DNA of 46,926 nucleotides, taken from NCBI GenBank assembly GCA_003105195.1, contig PQAH01000031.1, forward strand, positions 1 to 46,926, written 5' to 3'. Every line of letters starts with the position of its first letter. The first letter of the stretch is position 1. Both the position numbers and the translations under genes were made by a program. This stretch comes from Bradyrhizobiaceae bacterium. Its GTDB lineage: Bacteria > Pseudomonadota > Alphaproteobacteria > Rhizobiales > Xanthobacteraceae. Below, in pieces: positions 1 to 7,331 of this stretch. The notes below the pieces were generated by a model, which searched no databases, was not told the origin of the DNA, and was given only the letters and a program-made list of their open reading frames with translations.

Positions 1-346
1 GGCCCTGGTGGTCGAGCGCGGCGGCTACACCCAGGGGCCCGACAGCCTCGCGGCGGCCCTGCTCGCCGCCGCAGGCCTCGTTCCGCCGCCCGGCAGCCCG
101 CGCGGCTATGGCGGTTTCATGCCGCTCGAGCGCCTCCTGATGCTGCGGCCCGACATCGTGTTCCTCAAGGATCCGCCGACCCGGCCCGAGGACCAGGGAG
201 CGCTGTTCCTCACCCATCCGGCGCTCGCCGGGCTCTTTCCGCCCGAGCGCCGCATCTCGCTGCCGACCCGCTACACCATGTGCGGCGGCGCCGCTCTGGT
301 GGCGGCCCTCGACTACATGGCGACCGCGCTGGCCCCCTTGCGGTAG
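1..346 (+). CDS. Periplasmic binding protein of iron/cobalamin ABC importers, C-terminal fragment
   Basis: The frame is open from the window edge and ends with TAG at 344-346, so only the last 114 residues or so are visible and the start lies outside. The fragment has the look of the C-terminal lobe of the BtuF/FecB-type binding-protein family (PF01497): GGYTQGPDSL near its start, a long helix, then MLRPDIVFLKDPP, the usual 'R-P-D-I-V' strand, and a final helix rich in Ala. This family captures ferric siderophores, haem or cobalamin for an ABC importer in the periplasm. The gene ends 178 bases before the Mn/Fe importer genes on the same strand, and the operator-like palindromes in between suggest a separate promoter for the latter. 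The substrate cannot be told from this fragment. Confidence 0.6.
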   Translation, partial: ALVVERGGYTQGPDSLAAALLAAAGLVPPPGSPRGYGGFMPLERLLMLRPDIVFLKDPPTRPEDQGALFLTHPALAGLFPPERRISLPTRYTMCGGAALVAALDYMATALAPLR

Positions 347-374
347 CGGCCGGCGGGCCGGTCTCAGAAAGTTC

Positions 375-391
375 TTGCGAATCGTTCGCAA
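375..391. promoter_or_regulatory. Perfect 7-3-7 palindrome, Fur-family-like operator upstream of sitA
   Basis: TTGCGAA, TCG, TTCGCAA reads as a perfect inverted repeat. It lies 134 bases upstream of the sitA start and just before a TTGACA hexamer at 397-402, a possible -35 element; no good -10 follows at 17 bases. TGC/GCA-ended palindromes of this size are typical of alphaproteobacterial Fur/Mur sites in front of manganese and iron importers. The assignment is inferred from sequence and context. Confidence 0.45.
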
Positions 392-427
392 CAAGCTTGA
401 CAGCCTGCACCCGATCCATCACTTTGT

Positions 428-449
428 TTGCAACTCATTAGCATTTGCA
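428..449. promoter_or_regulatory. Second Fur/Mur-like inverted repeat upstream of sitA
   Basis: TGCAA at 429-433 and TTGCA at 445-449 flank an AT-rich centre that includes CATTAGCAT. Seven of ten positions of the two 10-base arms are complementary around base 439. It lies 76 bases before the sitA ATG, downstream of the TTGACA at 397, where a bound repressor would block transcription. It resembles the TGCAA-centred manganese/iron Fur (Mur) boxes of Rhizobiales. Two stacked sites suggest tight metal control. Confidence 0.45.
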
Positions 450-524
450 CGCTCGGACATCCGTCGGGCGGCGATTGCGGCCGACCCGGGAAAGTGACGA
501 GATGCCGACCGAGAGGTTCGACCC

Positions 525-1430
525 ATGACCCTGCTGACGAGGCGCTGGCTTCTGGCCGGCCTTGCCGTCCTGGTGCCGGCGGCGCTGCCGGCGCCCGCGT
601 TCGCGCAGGCCAAGACCTTCCGCGTGGTGACGACCTTCACGGTCATCCGCGACATCGCCCAGAACGTGGCGGGCGACCGCGCCGTGGTCGAATCGATCAC
701 CAAGCCCGGCGCCGAGATCCACGACTACCAGCCGACGCCGCAGGACATCGTGCGCGCCCAGGAGGCCGACCTCGTCATCTGGAACGGCTTCAACCTCGAG
801 CGCTGGTTCGAGAAGTTCTTCGCGAACGTGAAGGAGGTGCCGAGCGTCGTCGTCACCGAGGGCGTGGAGCCGATGGGCATCGCCGAGGGGCCCTATACGG
901 GCAAGCCCAATCCGCACGCATGGATGTCGCCCACCAACGCGCTCGTCTATGTCGAGAACATCCGCAGGGCGCTGGCCAAGCACGACCCCGCCAATGCCGA
1001 GGCCTACGGCCGCAATGCCGCGGCCTATGCGGCGAAGATCAAGGCGGTCGACGAGCCGCTGCGCCGGCGCCTCGCCGGCATCCCCGAGGAGCAGCGCTGG
1101 CTCGTCACCAGCGAGGGCGCCTTCAGCTACCTGGCGCGCGACTACAAGCTGCGCGAGGCCTATCTCTGGCCGATCAATGCCGACGAGCAGGGCACGCCGC
1201 GCCAGGTTCGCAAGGTCATCGACCTGGTGCGCAAGCACAAGATCCCGGTGGTGTTCAGCGAGAGCACGATCTCCGACCGCGCCGCCAGGCAGGTCGCGCG
1301 CGAGACCGGCGCCCGCTACGGCGGCGTGCTCTATGTCGACTCGCTCAGCGCCGAAGGCGGCCCGGTGCCGACCTATCTCGACCTCCTGCGCGTGACGGTG
1401 GAGACCATCGCCAAGGGGTTCGGCGCGTGA
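525..1430 (+). CDS. sitA: Mn/Fe ABC importer, periplasmic metal-binding protein (SitA/TroA family)
   Basis: A 301-residue secreted solute-binding protein that delivers a divalent metal to the membrane permease. A Sec signal peptide is plain: RR at 6-7, a hydrophobic stretch at 8-25 and cleavage after AFA at 25-27. The cluster A-I metal ligands can be placed at His66 (IHDYQPTP), His131 (NPHAWMSP), Glu197 ([10 protein letters not shown]) and Asp272 (YVDSLS). The His-His-Glu-Asp set and the lack of a His-rich loop point to Mn(II)/Fe(II) rather than zinc, for which a third His would be expected. It is the first of four tightly coupled genes: its stop overlaps the GTG start of the ATPase gene. Two Fur-like palindromes lie upstream. 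The exact metal is inferred. Confidence 0.87.
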   Translation: MTLLTRRWLLAGLAVLVPAALPAPAFAQAKTFRVVTTFTVIRDIAQNVAGDRAVVESITKPGAEIHDYQPTPQDIVRAQEADLVIWNGFNLERWFEKFFANVKEVPSVVVTEGVEPMGIAEGPYTGKPNPHAWMSPTNALVYVENIRRALAKHDPANAEAYGRNAAAYAAKIKAVDEPLRRRLAGIPEEQRWLVTSEGAFSYLARDYKLREAYLWPINADEQGTPRQVRKVIDLVRKHKIPVVFSESTISDRAARQVARETGARYGGVLYVDSLSAEGGPVPTYLDLLRVTVETIAKGFGA

Positions 1431-2317
1431 ACGTCGCCGCCGAGCCGCGCCTCGCGCCGGACGCGCTCGGCGCCAGCATCCTGCTGCGCGACCTCAGCGT
1501 CACTTATCCGAACGGCGTCACGGCCGTGCGCGATGCCTCCTTCGCCCTCGACCCCGGCACCATCTGCGCCCTGGTGGGCGTGAACGGCAGCGGCAAGTCG
1601 ACGATCTTCAAGGCCATCATGGGCTTCGTGAAGCCGTCGGCCGGCGAGGTGCGGCTCTGCGGCCTGCCCGTGGACGCGGCGCTCAAGAAGAACATCGTCG
1701 CCTATGTGCCGCAGAGCGAGGACATCGACTGGAACTTCCCGGTCCTGGTCGAGCAGGTCGTGATGATGGGCCGCTACGGCCACATGAACTTCCTGCGCAT
1801 GCCCTCGCGCGCCGACCGCTACAAGGTCGACCAGGCGCTCGAGCGCGTCGGCATGAACGACTGGCGCAAGCGCCAGATCGGCGAACTCTCCGGCGGGCAG
1901 AAGAAGCGCGTCTTCCTGGCGCGCTCGCTCGCCCAGGAGGGCCGCATCATCCTGCTCGACGAACCCTTCACGGGCATCGACGTGAAGACCGAGGCCGCGA
2001 TCATCGGGCTGCTGCGCGAGCTGCGCGCTGCCGGCCACCTGATGCTGGTCTCGACCCACAATCTCGGCAGCGTGCCGGACTTCTGCGACCATGTCGTGCT
2101 GCTCAACCGCACGGTTCTCGCCGCCGGGCCGACCGCCGAGGTCTTCACCCGCGCCAACCTGGAGCGCGCCTTCGGCGGCGTGCTGCGCGACTTCCGCCTC
2201 GGCGGTCGCCACCTGCACGACGACGACGATGCCCGCAGCCTGACGGTGCTCACCGACGACGAGCGGCCGCTGGTGTTCTACGGCGGCAAAACGCAGCCGC
2301 GCGAGGACGAGCCGTGA
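1427..2317 (+). CDS. sitB: Mn/Fe ABC importer, ATP-binding protein
   Basis: The cytoplasmic ATPase of the metal importer, 296 residues. The start is taken as GTG at 1427, which overlaps the sitA stop in a GTGA arrangement. Walker A is GVNGSGKST at 51-59, the signature LSGGQ at 154-158, and Walker B ends in Asp178-Glu179 (ILLDEP), followed by the switch histidine in STHN. After the nucleotide-binding domain comes a tail with [12 protein letters not shown], an acidic/His segment of the kind seen in SitB/YfeB-like ATPases and possibly able to bind metal (inference). The stop overlaps the next gene's GTG, so translation is probably coupled. Confidence 0.88.
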   Translation: MNVAAEPRLAPDALGASILLRDLSVTYPNGVTAVRDASFALDPGTICALVGVNGSGKSTIFKAIMGFVKPSAGEVRLCGLPVDAALKKNIVAYVPQSEDIDWNFPVLVEQVVMMGRYGHMNFLRMPSRADRYKVDQALERVGMNDWRKRQIGELSGGQKKRVFLARSLAQEGRIILLDEPFTGIDVKTEAAIIGLLRELRAAGHLMLVSTHNLGSVPDFCDHVVLLNRTVLAAGPTAEVFTRANLERAFGGVLRDFRLGGRHLHDDDDARSLTVLTDDERPLVFYGGKTQPREDEP

Positions 2318-3186
2318 GCGCCCTCGCCGCCGAGCTCTGGGTGCCCTTCACCTACGGCTACATGCTCAAGGCCATGTGGGTGAGCGCGCTGGTCGGCGGC
2401 GTCTGCGCCTTCCTCTCGGCCTACCTGATGCTCAAGGGCTGGTCGCTGATGGGCGACGCGCTCGGCCATTCCATCGTGCCGGGCGTCGCCGCCGCCTACC
2501 TGATCGGCGCGCCCTTCGCGGTCGGCGCCTTCTTCGCCGGCATCCTGGCCTCGCTCGCCATGAACTTCGTCAAGCAGAAGTCGCGCCTGCGCGAGGACGC
2601 GGTGATCGGCCTGGTGTTCACGGCCCTGTTCGCCCTCGGCGTGCTGATGGCCTCGATCTGGCCGACCTCGGTGAACATCCAGACCATCGTGCTCGGCAAC
2701 ATCCTCGCCATCGCGGACGAGGACGTCGTGCAGGTCGCGATCATCGCGGCGGTCTCGCTCGCGATCATGGCCTTCCTCTGGAAGGACCTGATGGTGACCT
2801 TCTTCGACGAGAGCCATGCCCGCAGCATCGGGCTCGACACCACGTTCCTGCGGATCGTGTTCTTCACGGTGCTCAGTGCCTGCACGGTGGCGGCGCTGCA
2901 GACGGTCGGCGCCTGCCTGGTGATCGCCATGGTGGTCACGCCCGGCGCCACCGCCTACCTGCTCACCGACCGCTTCGGCTGGCTGGTCGTGATCAGCATC
3001 GCGCTCGGCACCGTCACGAGCTTCGTCGGCGCCTATATCAGCTACTTCCTCGACGGCGCCACCGGCGGCGTGATCGTCAGCCTGCAGACGCTGCTGTTCC
3101 TCGCCGCCTTCTGGCTCGCGCCCCGGCACGGCGTGCTCGCCGCCCGCCGCCGCCGGCGCCTCACCCTCGGCGGGGCCGCGCCATGA
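2314..3186 (+). CDS. sitC: Mn/Fe ABC importer, permease subunit 1
   Basis: A 290-residue integral membrane protein of the ABC-3 (ZnuB/TroC) family with about eight hydrophobic segments. The start GTG overlaps the ATPase stop (GTGA). The family motif [18 protein letters not shown] lies near residues 33-50, and the later LLTDRFGWL and [10 protein letters not shown] segments match sites shared with the second permease. It pairs with the following protein as the transmembrane channel. The C-terminus is very basic (RRRRRL). Confidence 0.87.
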   Translation: MSALAAELWVPFTYGYMLKAMWVSALVGGVCAFLSAYLMLKGWSLMGDALGHSIVPGVAAAYLIGAPFAVGAFFAGILASLAMNFVKQKSRLREDAVIGLVFTALFALGVLMASIWPTSVNIQTIVLGNILAIADEDVVQVAIIAAVSLAIMAFLWKDLMVTFFDESHARSIGLDTTFLRIVFFTVLSACTVAALQTVGACLVIAMVVTPGATAYLLTDRFGWLVVISIALGTVTSFVGAYISYFLDGATGGVIVSLQTLLFLAAFWLAPRHGVLAARRRRRLTLGGAAP

Positions 3187-4019
3187 ACCCGGTCGACTGG
3201 ATCGCCGCGCCGCTCGCCTATCCGTTCATGCAGCGCGCCCTCGTGGTCTCGATCATCGTCGGCGCCGTCTGCGCGGTGCTCTCCTGCTACCTGGTGCTCA
3301 AGGGCTGGTCGCTGATGGGCGACGCCATCTCGCACGCGGTGCTGCCCGGCATCGTGCTCGCCTATGTGCTGGCCCTGCCGCTCGCGCTCGGCGCCTTCGT
3401 GGCCGGGCTCGCCTGCGCGCTCGCCACCGGCTACCTGAAGGAGAACAGCCGCGTGAAGGAGGATACCGTGATGGGCGTGGTGTTCTCCGGCATGTTCGGC
3501 TTCGGCCTGGTGATCTTCACCAAGGTCGAGACCGACCAGCATCTCAACCACATCCTGTTCGGCAACGTGCTCGGCGTGAGCGCGCGCGACCTGGTCGAGA
3601 CCGCGCTGGTCGCCGGGCTCACGCTCGCGATCGTGCTGGTGAAGCGCCGCGACCTGCTGCTCTACTGCTTCGACCCGAACCACGCCCGCTCGATCGGCCT
3701 GCCCCTCGGCGTCCTGCACTACGGGCTGCTGATCCTGCTCTCGCTCACCATCGTGGCCTCGCTCAAGGCGGTCGGCATCATCCTGGTGATCGCCATGCTG
3801 ATCGGCCCCGGCGCCACCGCCTATCTGCTGACCGATAGCTTCGAGCGCATGCTGGCGATCGCGACGATCGTCGCCACCGTCTCGGCGGCGCTCGGCACGC
3901 TGGTGAGCTTCCACATCGACGGCGCCACCGGCGCCTGCATCGTGCTGGTCCAGATGCTGTTCTTCCTCGCCGCCTTCCTGTTCGCCCCGAAGCGGGGATT
4001 GCTGCGGACGGCATCGTAG
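3183..4019 (+). CDS. sitD: Mn/Fe ABC importer, permease subunit 2
   Basis: The second ABC-3 family permease, 278 residues, starting with ATG at 3183 inside an ATGA overlap with the preceding gene. It is a paralogue of its neighbour: [28 protein letters not shown] and DGATGACIVL line up with the same motifs there. Two different permeases next to one ATPase and one binding protein is the SitABCD/YfeABCD organisation. The TAG stop is also the first bases of a GTAGGGTG palindromic repeat, so the gene ends within the repeat. Confidence 0.87.
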   Translation: MNPVDWIAAPLAYPFMQRALVVSIIVGAVCAVLSCYLVLKGWSLMGDAISHAVLPGIVLAYVLALPLALGAFVAGLACALATGYLKENSRVKEDTVMGVVFSGMFGFGLVIFTKVETDQHLNHILFGNVLGVSARDLVETALVAGLTLAIVLVKRRDLLLYCFDPNHARSIGLPLGVLHYGLLILLSLTIVASLKAVGIILVIAMLIGPGATAYLLTDSFERMLAIATIVATVSAALGTLVSFHIDGATGACIVLVQMLFFLAAFLFAPKRGLLRTAS

Positions 4020-4129
4020 GGTGGGTTGGCACGCCACAAGCGTGCGTAACCCACCGAAACGTTCCAACTCGCTCCTGCGTTGCGGAGACTCGGCCGGCGG
4101 GTGACGCGCTTCGCGTTAACCCGCCCTAC
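4016..4129. repeat. Inverted pair of GTAGGGTG palindromic repeats between convergent genes
   Basis: Copy 1 (4016-4055) begins GTAGGGTGGGTTGG and folds back on CGTAACCCACC. Copy 2 (4096-4129) lies in the opposite direction, ending TTAACCCGCCCTAC. Each copy is a stem-loop, and the two together can form a larger one. The pair fills the gap between the convergent sitD and minus-strand binding-protein genes. It supplies the TAG stop of sitD and the TAA stop (4116-4118) of the other gene. Related copies occur near 9635, 25187, 26177 and 46893. Confidence 0.75.
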
Positions 4130-4910
4130 GCGCCCACCCCCGGACGATCGCTACCAGCGCATCGAGCCCGTCGGTGAGCGCGGCGGGCCCCGGCTGCAGG
4201 ATCAGCGGCGACTTGATCTCGTGCAGTTCGCCGTCGCGCACCGCCGGGACCGCCGCGAAGCCGGGCCTTGCGGCGACCCGCTTCGGCACGAACTTCTTGC
4301 CGCACCACGATCCGATGATGATGTCGGGCGTAGCCGCGACCACGTCCGCGGCCGTGACGATGCGCTCGCGCGCGCTCTTGCCCGCCGCGAGCTGCGGGAA
4401 CACGTCGATGCCGCCGGCGGCCTCGACCAGCTCCGACACCCACTTGATCCCCGAGATCAGCGGGTCGTCCCATTCCTCGAAGAACACCCGCGGCCGCCGC
4501 GGCAGCAGCGCCGCCTGCGCGCGCGCGGCCGCGAGTCGCGCTTCGAGCGCGGCCGCGAGCGCCTCGGCCTTCTCCACGGCGCCCACGAGCGCGCCGAGCG
4601 TGCGGATCATGGCGAGGATGCCGGCGAGGTCGCGCTGGTTGAAGGCGTGCACCGCGATGCCGCGGCGGATCAGCTCCGCCGCGATGTCGGCCTGCAGGTC
4701 CGAGAAGGCGAGCACCAGGTCGGGCGCGAGCGCGACGATCTTGTCGAGATCGGCCGAGATGAAGGCCGAGACCCGCGGCTTCTCGCGGCGCACGCGCGCG
4801 GGCCGCACCGCATAGCCCGACACGCCGACGATCCGGTCCTCCTCGCCCAGCAGGTAGAGCGTCTCGACGGTCTCCTCGGTGAGGCAGACGATCCGCTCCG
4901 GCGGGAACAT
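4116..4910 (-). CDS. Signal-less cobalamin/iron-type binding protein downstream of modABC
   Basis: A 264-residue protein of the BtuF/FecB-like periplasmic-binding-protein superfamily: RIVCLTEETVETLYLLG at the N-terminus, ALAPDLVLAFSDLQ, AFNQRDLAGILAMI, then a long helix and the lobe-2 part GGIDVFPQ and TPDIIIGSWCGKK. There is no signal peptide or lipobox, so as annotated it is cytoplasmic. Such signal-less homologues are often labelled cobalamin-binding protein, with no proven role. The ATG at 4910 overlaps the modC stop (TGATG), so it is probably co-translated with the molybdate genes. The last residues (RRAG) and the stop are encoded by a palindromic repeat, so the C-terminus may have been changed by the repeat's arrival. 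Confidence 0.75.
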   Translation of the reverse strand: MFPPERIVCLTEETVETLYLLGEEDRIVGVSGYAVRPARVRREKPRVSAFISADLDKIVALAPDLVLAFSDLQADIAAELIRRGIAVHAFNQRDLAGILAMIRTLGALVGAVEKAEALAAALEARLAAARAQAALLPRRPRVFFEEWDDPLISGIKWVSELVEAAGGIDVFPQLAAGKSARERIVTAADVVAATPDIIIGSWCGKKFVPKRVAARPGFAAVPAVRDGELHEIKSPLILQPGPAALTDGLDALVAIVRGWARRAG

Positions 4911-5596
4911 CACCCCTCCAGGTCGTCCGTGCTCGCCGCGATCGTCTCCGGGGCACCGACGCCGAGCACGCGACCGGCCTCCAGGCGCACCACCACGGTC
5001 GCGATCCGCCGCACCTCGGCGACGTGGTGGGTGACGTAGATCATCGGGATGCCGGAGGCGTCGCGCAGGCGGATCAGGTAGGGCAGGATCTCGCGTTTGC
5101 GCGCGGCGTCGAGCGAGGCGAGCGGCTCGTCGAGCAGCAACAGCTGCGGGTTCATCAGCAGCGCCCGGCCGATCGCGACCCGCTGGCGCTCGCCGCCCGA
5201 GAGCGTGCCCGGCCGCCGCTGCGTGAGATGGCCGATGTCCAGCATGTCGACGATGCGCTCGTGGGCGGCGCGGTCGTAGGGCAGCCGGTGGTGCTTGCGG
5301 CCGTAGTCGAGGTTCTTCGCGACCGTCATGTGCGGAAACAGCCGCCCGTCCTGGAACACGTAGCCGAAGGCGCGGTGATAGGGCGGCAGGTCGATGCGCG
5401 CGCCCGAGTCGAAGATCAGCCGGCCGCGGCACAGGATGCGCCCGCGGTCGGGCGTCATGAGGCCCGCGATCATGTTGATGATCGAGGTCTTGCCCGAGCC
5501 CGAGGGCCCGAACAGCACGGTGGCGCCGCTCGGCACGTCGAACTTCGCCTGGATCGCGAAGTCCCCCACGGTCTTCATCACGTCGACGCTCAGCAT
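4910..5596 (-). CDS. modC: Molybdate ABC importer, short ATP-binding protein ModC
   Basis: An ABC ATPase of 228 residues: Walker A FGPSGSGKTS at 29-38, Q-loop YVFQDGRLFPHMTV, signature TLSGGERQRVAIGRALL, Walker B LLLLDEPLASLD and the switch histidine in VTHH. The DGRLFPHMTV and 'RALLMNPQLLLLDEPLASLD' wording is close to ModC and, with modB and modA next door, supports molybdate. Standard ModC is about 350 residues with a C-terminal molybdate-binding Mop (TOBE) domain; here the protein stops right after the ATPase domain. Allosteric inhibition by molybdate, if any, would therefore need another protein. Tungstate remains possible. Confidence 0.85.
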   Translation of the reverse strand: MLSVDVMKTVGDFAIQAKFDVPSGATVLFGPSGSGKTSIINMIAGLMTPDRGRILCRGRLIFDSGARIDLPPYHRAFGYVFQDGRLFPHMTVAKNLDYGRKHHRLPYDRAAHERIVDMLDIGHLTQRRPGTLSGGERQRVAIGRALLMNPQLLLLDEPLASLDAARKREILPYLIRLRDASGIPMIYVTHHVAEVRRIATVVVRLEAGRVLGVGAPETIAASTDDLEG

Positions 5597-5614
5597 GGAT
5601 CAGGCTCTTGCTTG

Positions 5615-5663
5615 GCGCAGGGTCTTTTCGGAAAACCGGTGCCCACTTCTCCGGACCATGCGC
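5615..5663. repeat. Rhizobial dispersed repeat inside the mod operon
   Basis: About 49 bases with imperfect inverted ends: GCGCAGGGTC at 5615-5624 and GACCATGCGC at 5654-5663. The interior includes TTTTCGGAAAACCGGT. Read on the minus strand this is the element I recognise from many Bradyrhizobium/Rhodopseudomonas intergenic regions (GCGCATGRTCCGGA...CCGGTTTTCCGAAAAGA). It lies directly after the modB stop and before modC, so it would be transcribed within the operon and could form a hairpin. Recognition is from memory, not a search. Confidence 0.6.
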
Positions 5664-6370
5664 TACACCCCGTGCAGACGCCGCGCCGCGCGCCGCGCGA
5701 GCCATTCGGAGAGCACCAGGGCGGCGAGCGAGATCACGATCGCGAGCACGACCAGGCGCAGCGCCGCGGCATCGCCCCCCGGCACCTGGGTGAGCGTGTA
5801 GATCGCGGCCGAGAGCGTCTGGGTCTCGCCCGGGATGTTGGACACGAACGTGATGGTGGCACCGAACTCGCCCAGCGCCTTGGCGAAGGCCAGCACCATG
5901 CCGGCGATGATGCCGGGCAGCGCGAGCGGCAGCGTGATCGAGCGGAACACGGCGCCGCGGCTCGCCCCGAGCGTGGTCGCGGCCTGCTCGAGCCGCCGGT
6001 CGATCGCCTCGATCGAGAGCCGGATCGCCCGCACCATCAGCGGGAACGCCATCACGGCCGAGGCGAGCGCCGCGCCGGTCCAGCGGAACGCCAGCACGAC
6101 GCCGAGCTGCTCGGCCAGGAACGCGCCGACCGCGCCCTTGCGGCCGAAGGCGATGAGCAGCAGATAGCCGGTCACCACCGGCGGCAGCACCAGCGGCAGG
6201 TGCACCAGCCCGTCGAGCAGCGTCTTGCCCCAGAAATTGCCGCGCGCCAGCAGCCAGGCGACCGCGATGCCGAACGGCAACGAGGCGAGCGTGGCGACCA
6301 GCGCGACGCGCAGCGACAGCAGCACGGCGGTCCATTCGTCGGGGGAGAGCTCGAAGGCGGGCATTGTCAT
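5663..6370 (-). CDS. modB: Molybdate ABC importer, permease ModB
   Basis: A 235-residue integral membrane permease with five to six hydrophobic segments. The family signatures are clear: the N-terminal region LSLRVALVATLASLPFGIAVAWLLAR, LPLVLPPVVTGYLLL, and the ATPase-contact EAA loop (AATTLGASRGAVFRSITLPLALPGIIAG), followed by FAKALGEFGATITFVSNIPGETQTLSAAIY, which is highly typical of ModB. It lies 35 bases after modA on the same strand. Unlike the other junctions here, 66 bases holding a dispersed repeat separate it from modC. Confidence 0.92.
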   Translation of the reverse strand: MTMPAFELSPDEWTAVLLSLRVALVATLASLPFGIAVAWLLARGNFWGKTLLDGLVHLPLVLPPVVTGYLLLIAFGRKGAVGAFLAEQLGVVLAFRWTGAALASAVMAFPLMVRAIRLSIEAIDRRLEQAATTLGASRGAVFRSITLPLALPGIIAGMVLAFAKALGEFGATITFVSNIPGETQTLSAAIYTLTQVPGGDAAALRLVVLAIVISLAALVLSEWLARRAARRLHGV

Positions 6371-6405
6371 GTTCTAGCCAGGAGACGGCGCGGAGGCGAG
6401 GGGGC

Positions 6406-7170
6406 TCAGCGGGGCGGCTCACGGAAGCCGTGGCGCGCGAAGATCGCCCGCGCCTCCGGCCCGCGCAGGAAGTCGAGGAACGCGGCTGCCTGCGGCGACG
6501 CGCCCGCCGTCAGCGCGGCCGGATACGTGATGGGCGGGTGCGTGCCGTCGGGGAAGACGCCGATCACCTTCACGCTCGGCTCGATCCGCGCGTCGGTCGC
6601 ATAGACGATGCCCACCGGCGCCTCGCCGCGCGCCACCAGGGCGAGGGCGGCACGCACGTTCTCGGCCATGGCGAGCCGCTTCTCGGCGCTCGCCCAGACC
6701 CCGAGCCCTTCCAGCGCAGCCTTGGCGTAGCGGCCGGCCGGCACGGTGCGCACGTCGCCGACCGCGATGCGGCCGTCGCCCGCGAGCCCCGCGAGATCGA
6801 AATAGGGCGTCACCATCACGTCGCCGACCGCCGAGTCCCGCGGCGCGACCAGCACCAGGCTGTTGCCGACGAGGTCGACGCGGCTCTCCGCGCGGACGAG
6901 CCTGCGCGCGGCCGCATGGTCCATCCAGGCCGCGTCCGCCGCGACCAGCAGGTCCGCCGGCGCGCCCTGCTCGATCTGGCGCACCAGCGCGGCGCTGCCG
7001 GCATAGCTCGCGACCACGCGCGCGCCGGTGCGGGCCGCGAAGGCCTGCGCCGCCTCGTCCATGGCGTTCCGCAGCGAGGCCGCCGCGAACACCGTGACGC
7101 GGTCCTGCGCGGACGCCGCCAGCGGCACCAGCGACAGCATCGTGACGGCGAGCAGTGTCAAGCGGCGCAT
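6406..7170 (-). CDS. modA: Molybdate-binding periplasmic protein ModA
   Basis: A 254-residue substrate-binding protein. The start is the ATG at 7168-7170, which gives a good signal peptide (MRRLTLLAVTMLSLVPLAASA-Q); a longer upstream frame has no such signal. Mature-protein motifs are typical of ModA: VTVFAAASLRNAMDEAAQAF with the oxyanion-binding Ser, SYAGSAALVRQIEQGAPADLLVAADAAWMD, and GEAPVGIVYATDA. The protein captures molybdate (or tungstate) for ModBC. It is first of the four-gene minus-strand operon. I saw no ModE-type operator in the 160 bases upstream. Confidence 0.93.
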   Translation of the reverse strand: MRRLTLLAVTMLSLVPLAASAQDRVTVFAAASLRNAMDEAAQAFAARTGARVVASYAGSAALVRQIEQGAPADLLVAADAAWMDHAAARRLVRAESRVDLVGNSLVLVAPRDSAVGDVMVTPYFDLAGLAGDGRIAVGDVRTVPAGRYAKAALEGLGVWASAEKRLAMAENVRAALALVARGEAPVGIVYATDARIEPSVKVIGVFPDGTHPPITYPAALTAGASPQAAAFLDFLRGPEARAIFARHGFREPPR

Positions 7171-7331
7171 CGAAAATCCTAGCAACCGGTCTCGGCCTTC
7201 GTCAAAGCGTGGGCACGGCGCGCGCGCTGGCGCGTGACGACCGCATCGCCTCGGTGCGCCTTTGCCCACACTACCTCGGTTGTCAGCGCCCCGCGGACCC
7301 CGCACACTGGCGCAAAGGTCGGGGGAGCCGG

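Noticed and set aside
525..4019. Zinc importer ZnuABC
   Set aside because: The binding protein has a His-His-Glu-Asp ligand set and no His-rich loop, there are two permeases, and no Zur-like GTTATAACAT site is upstream.
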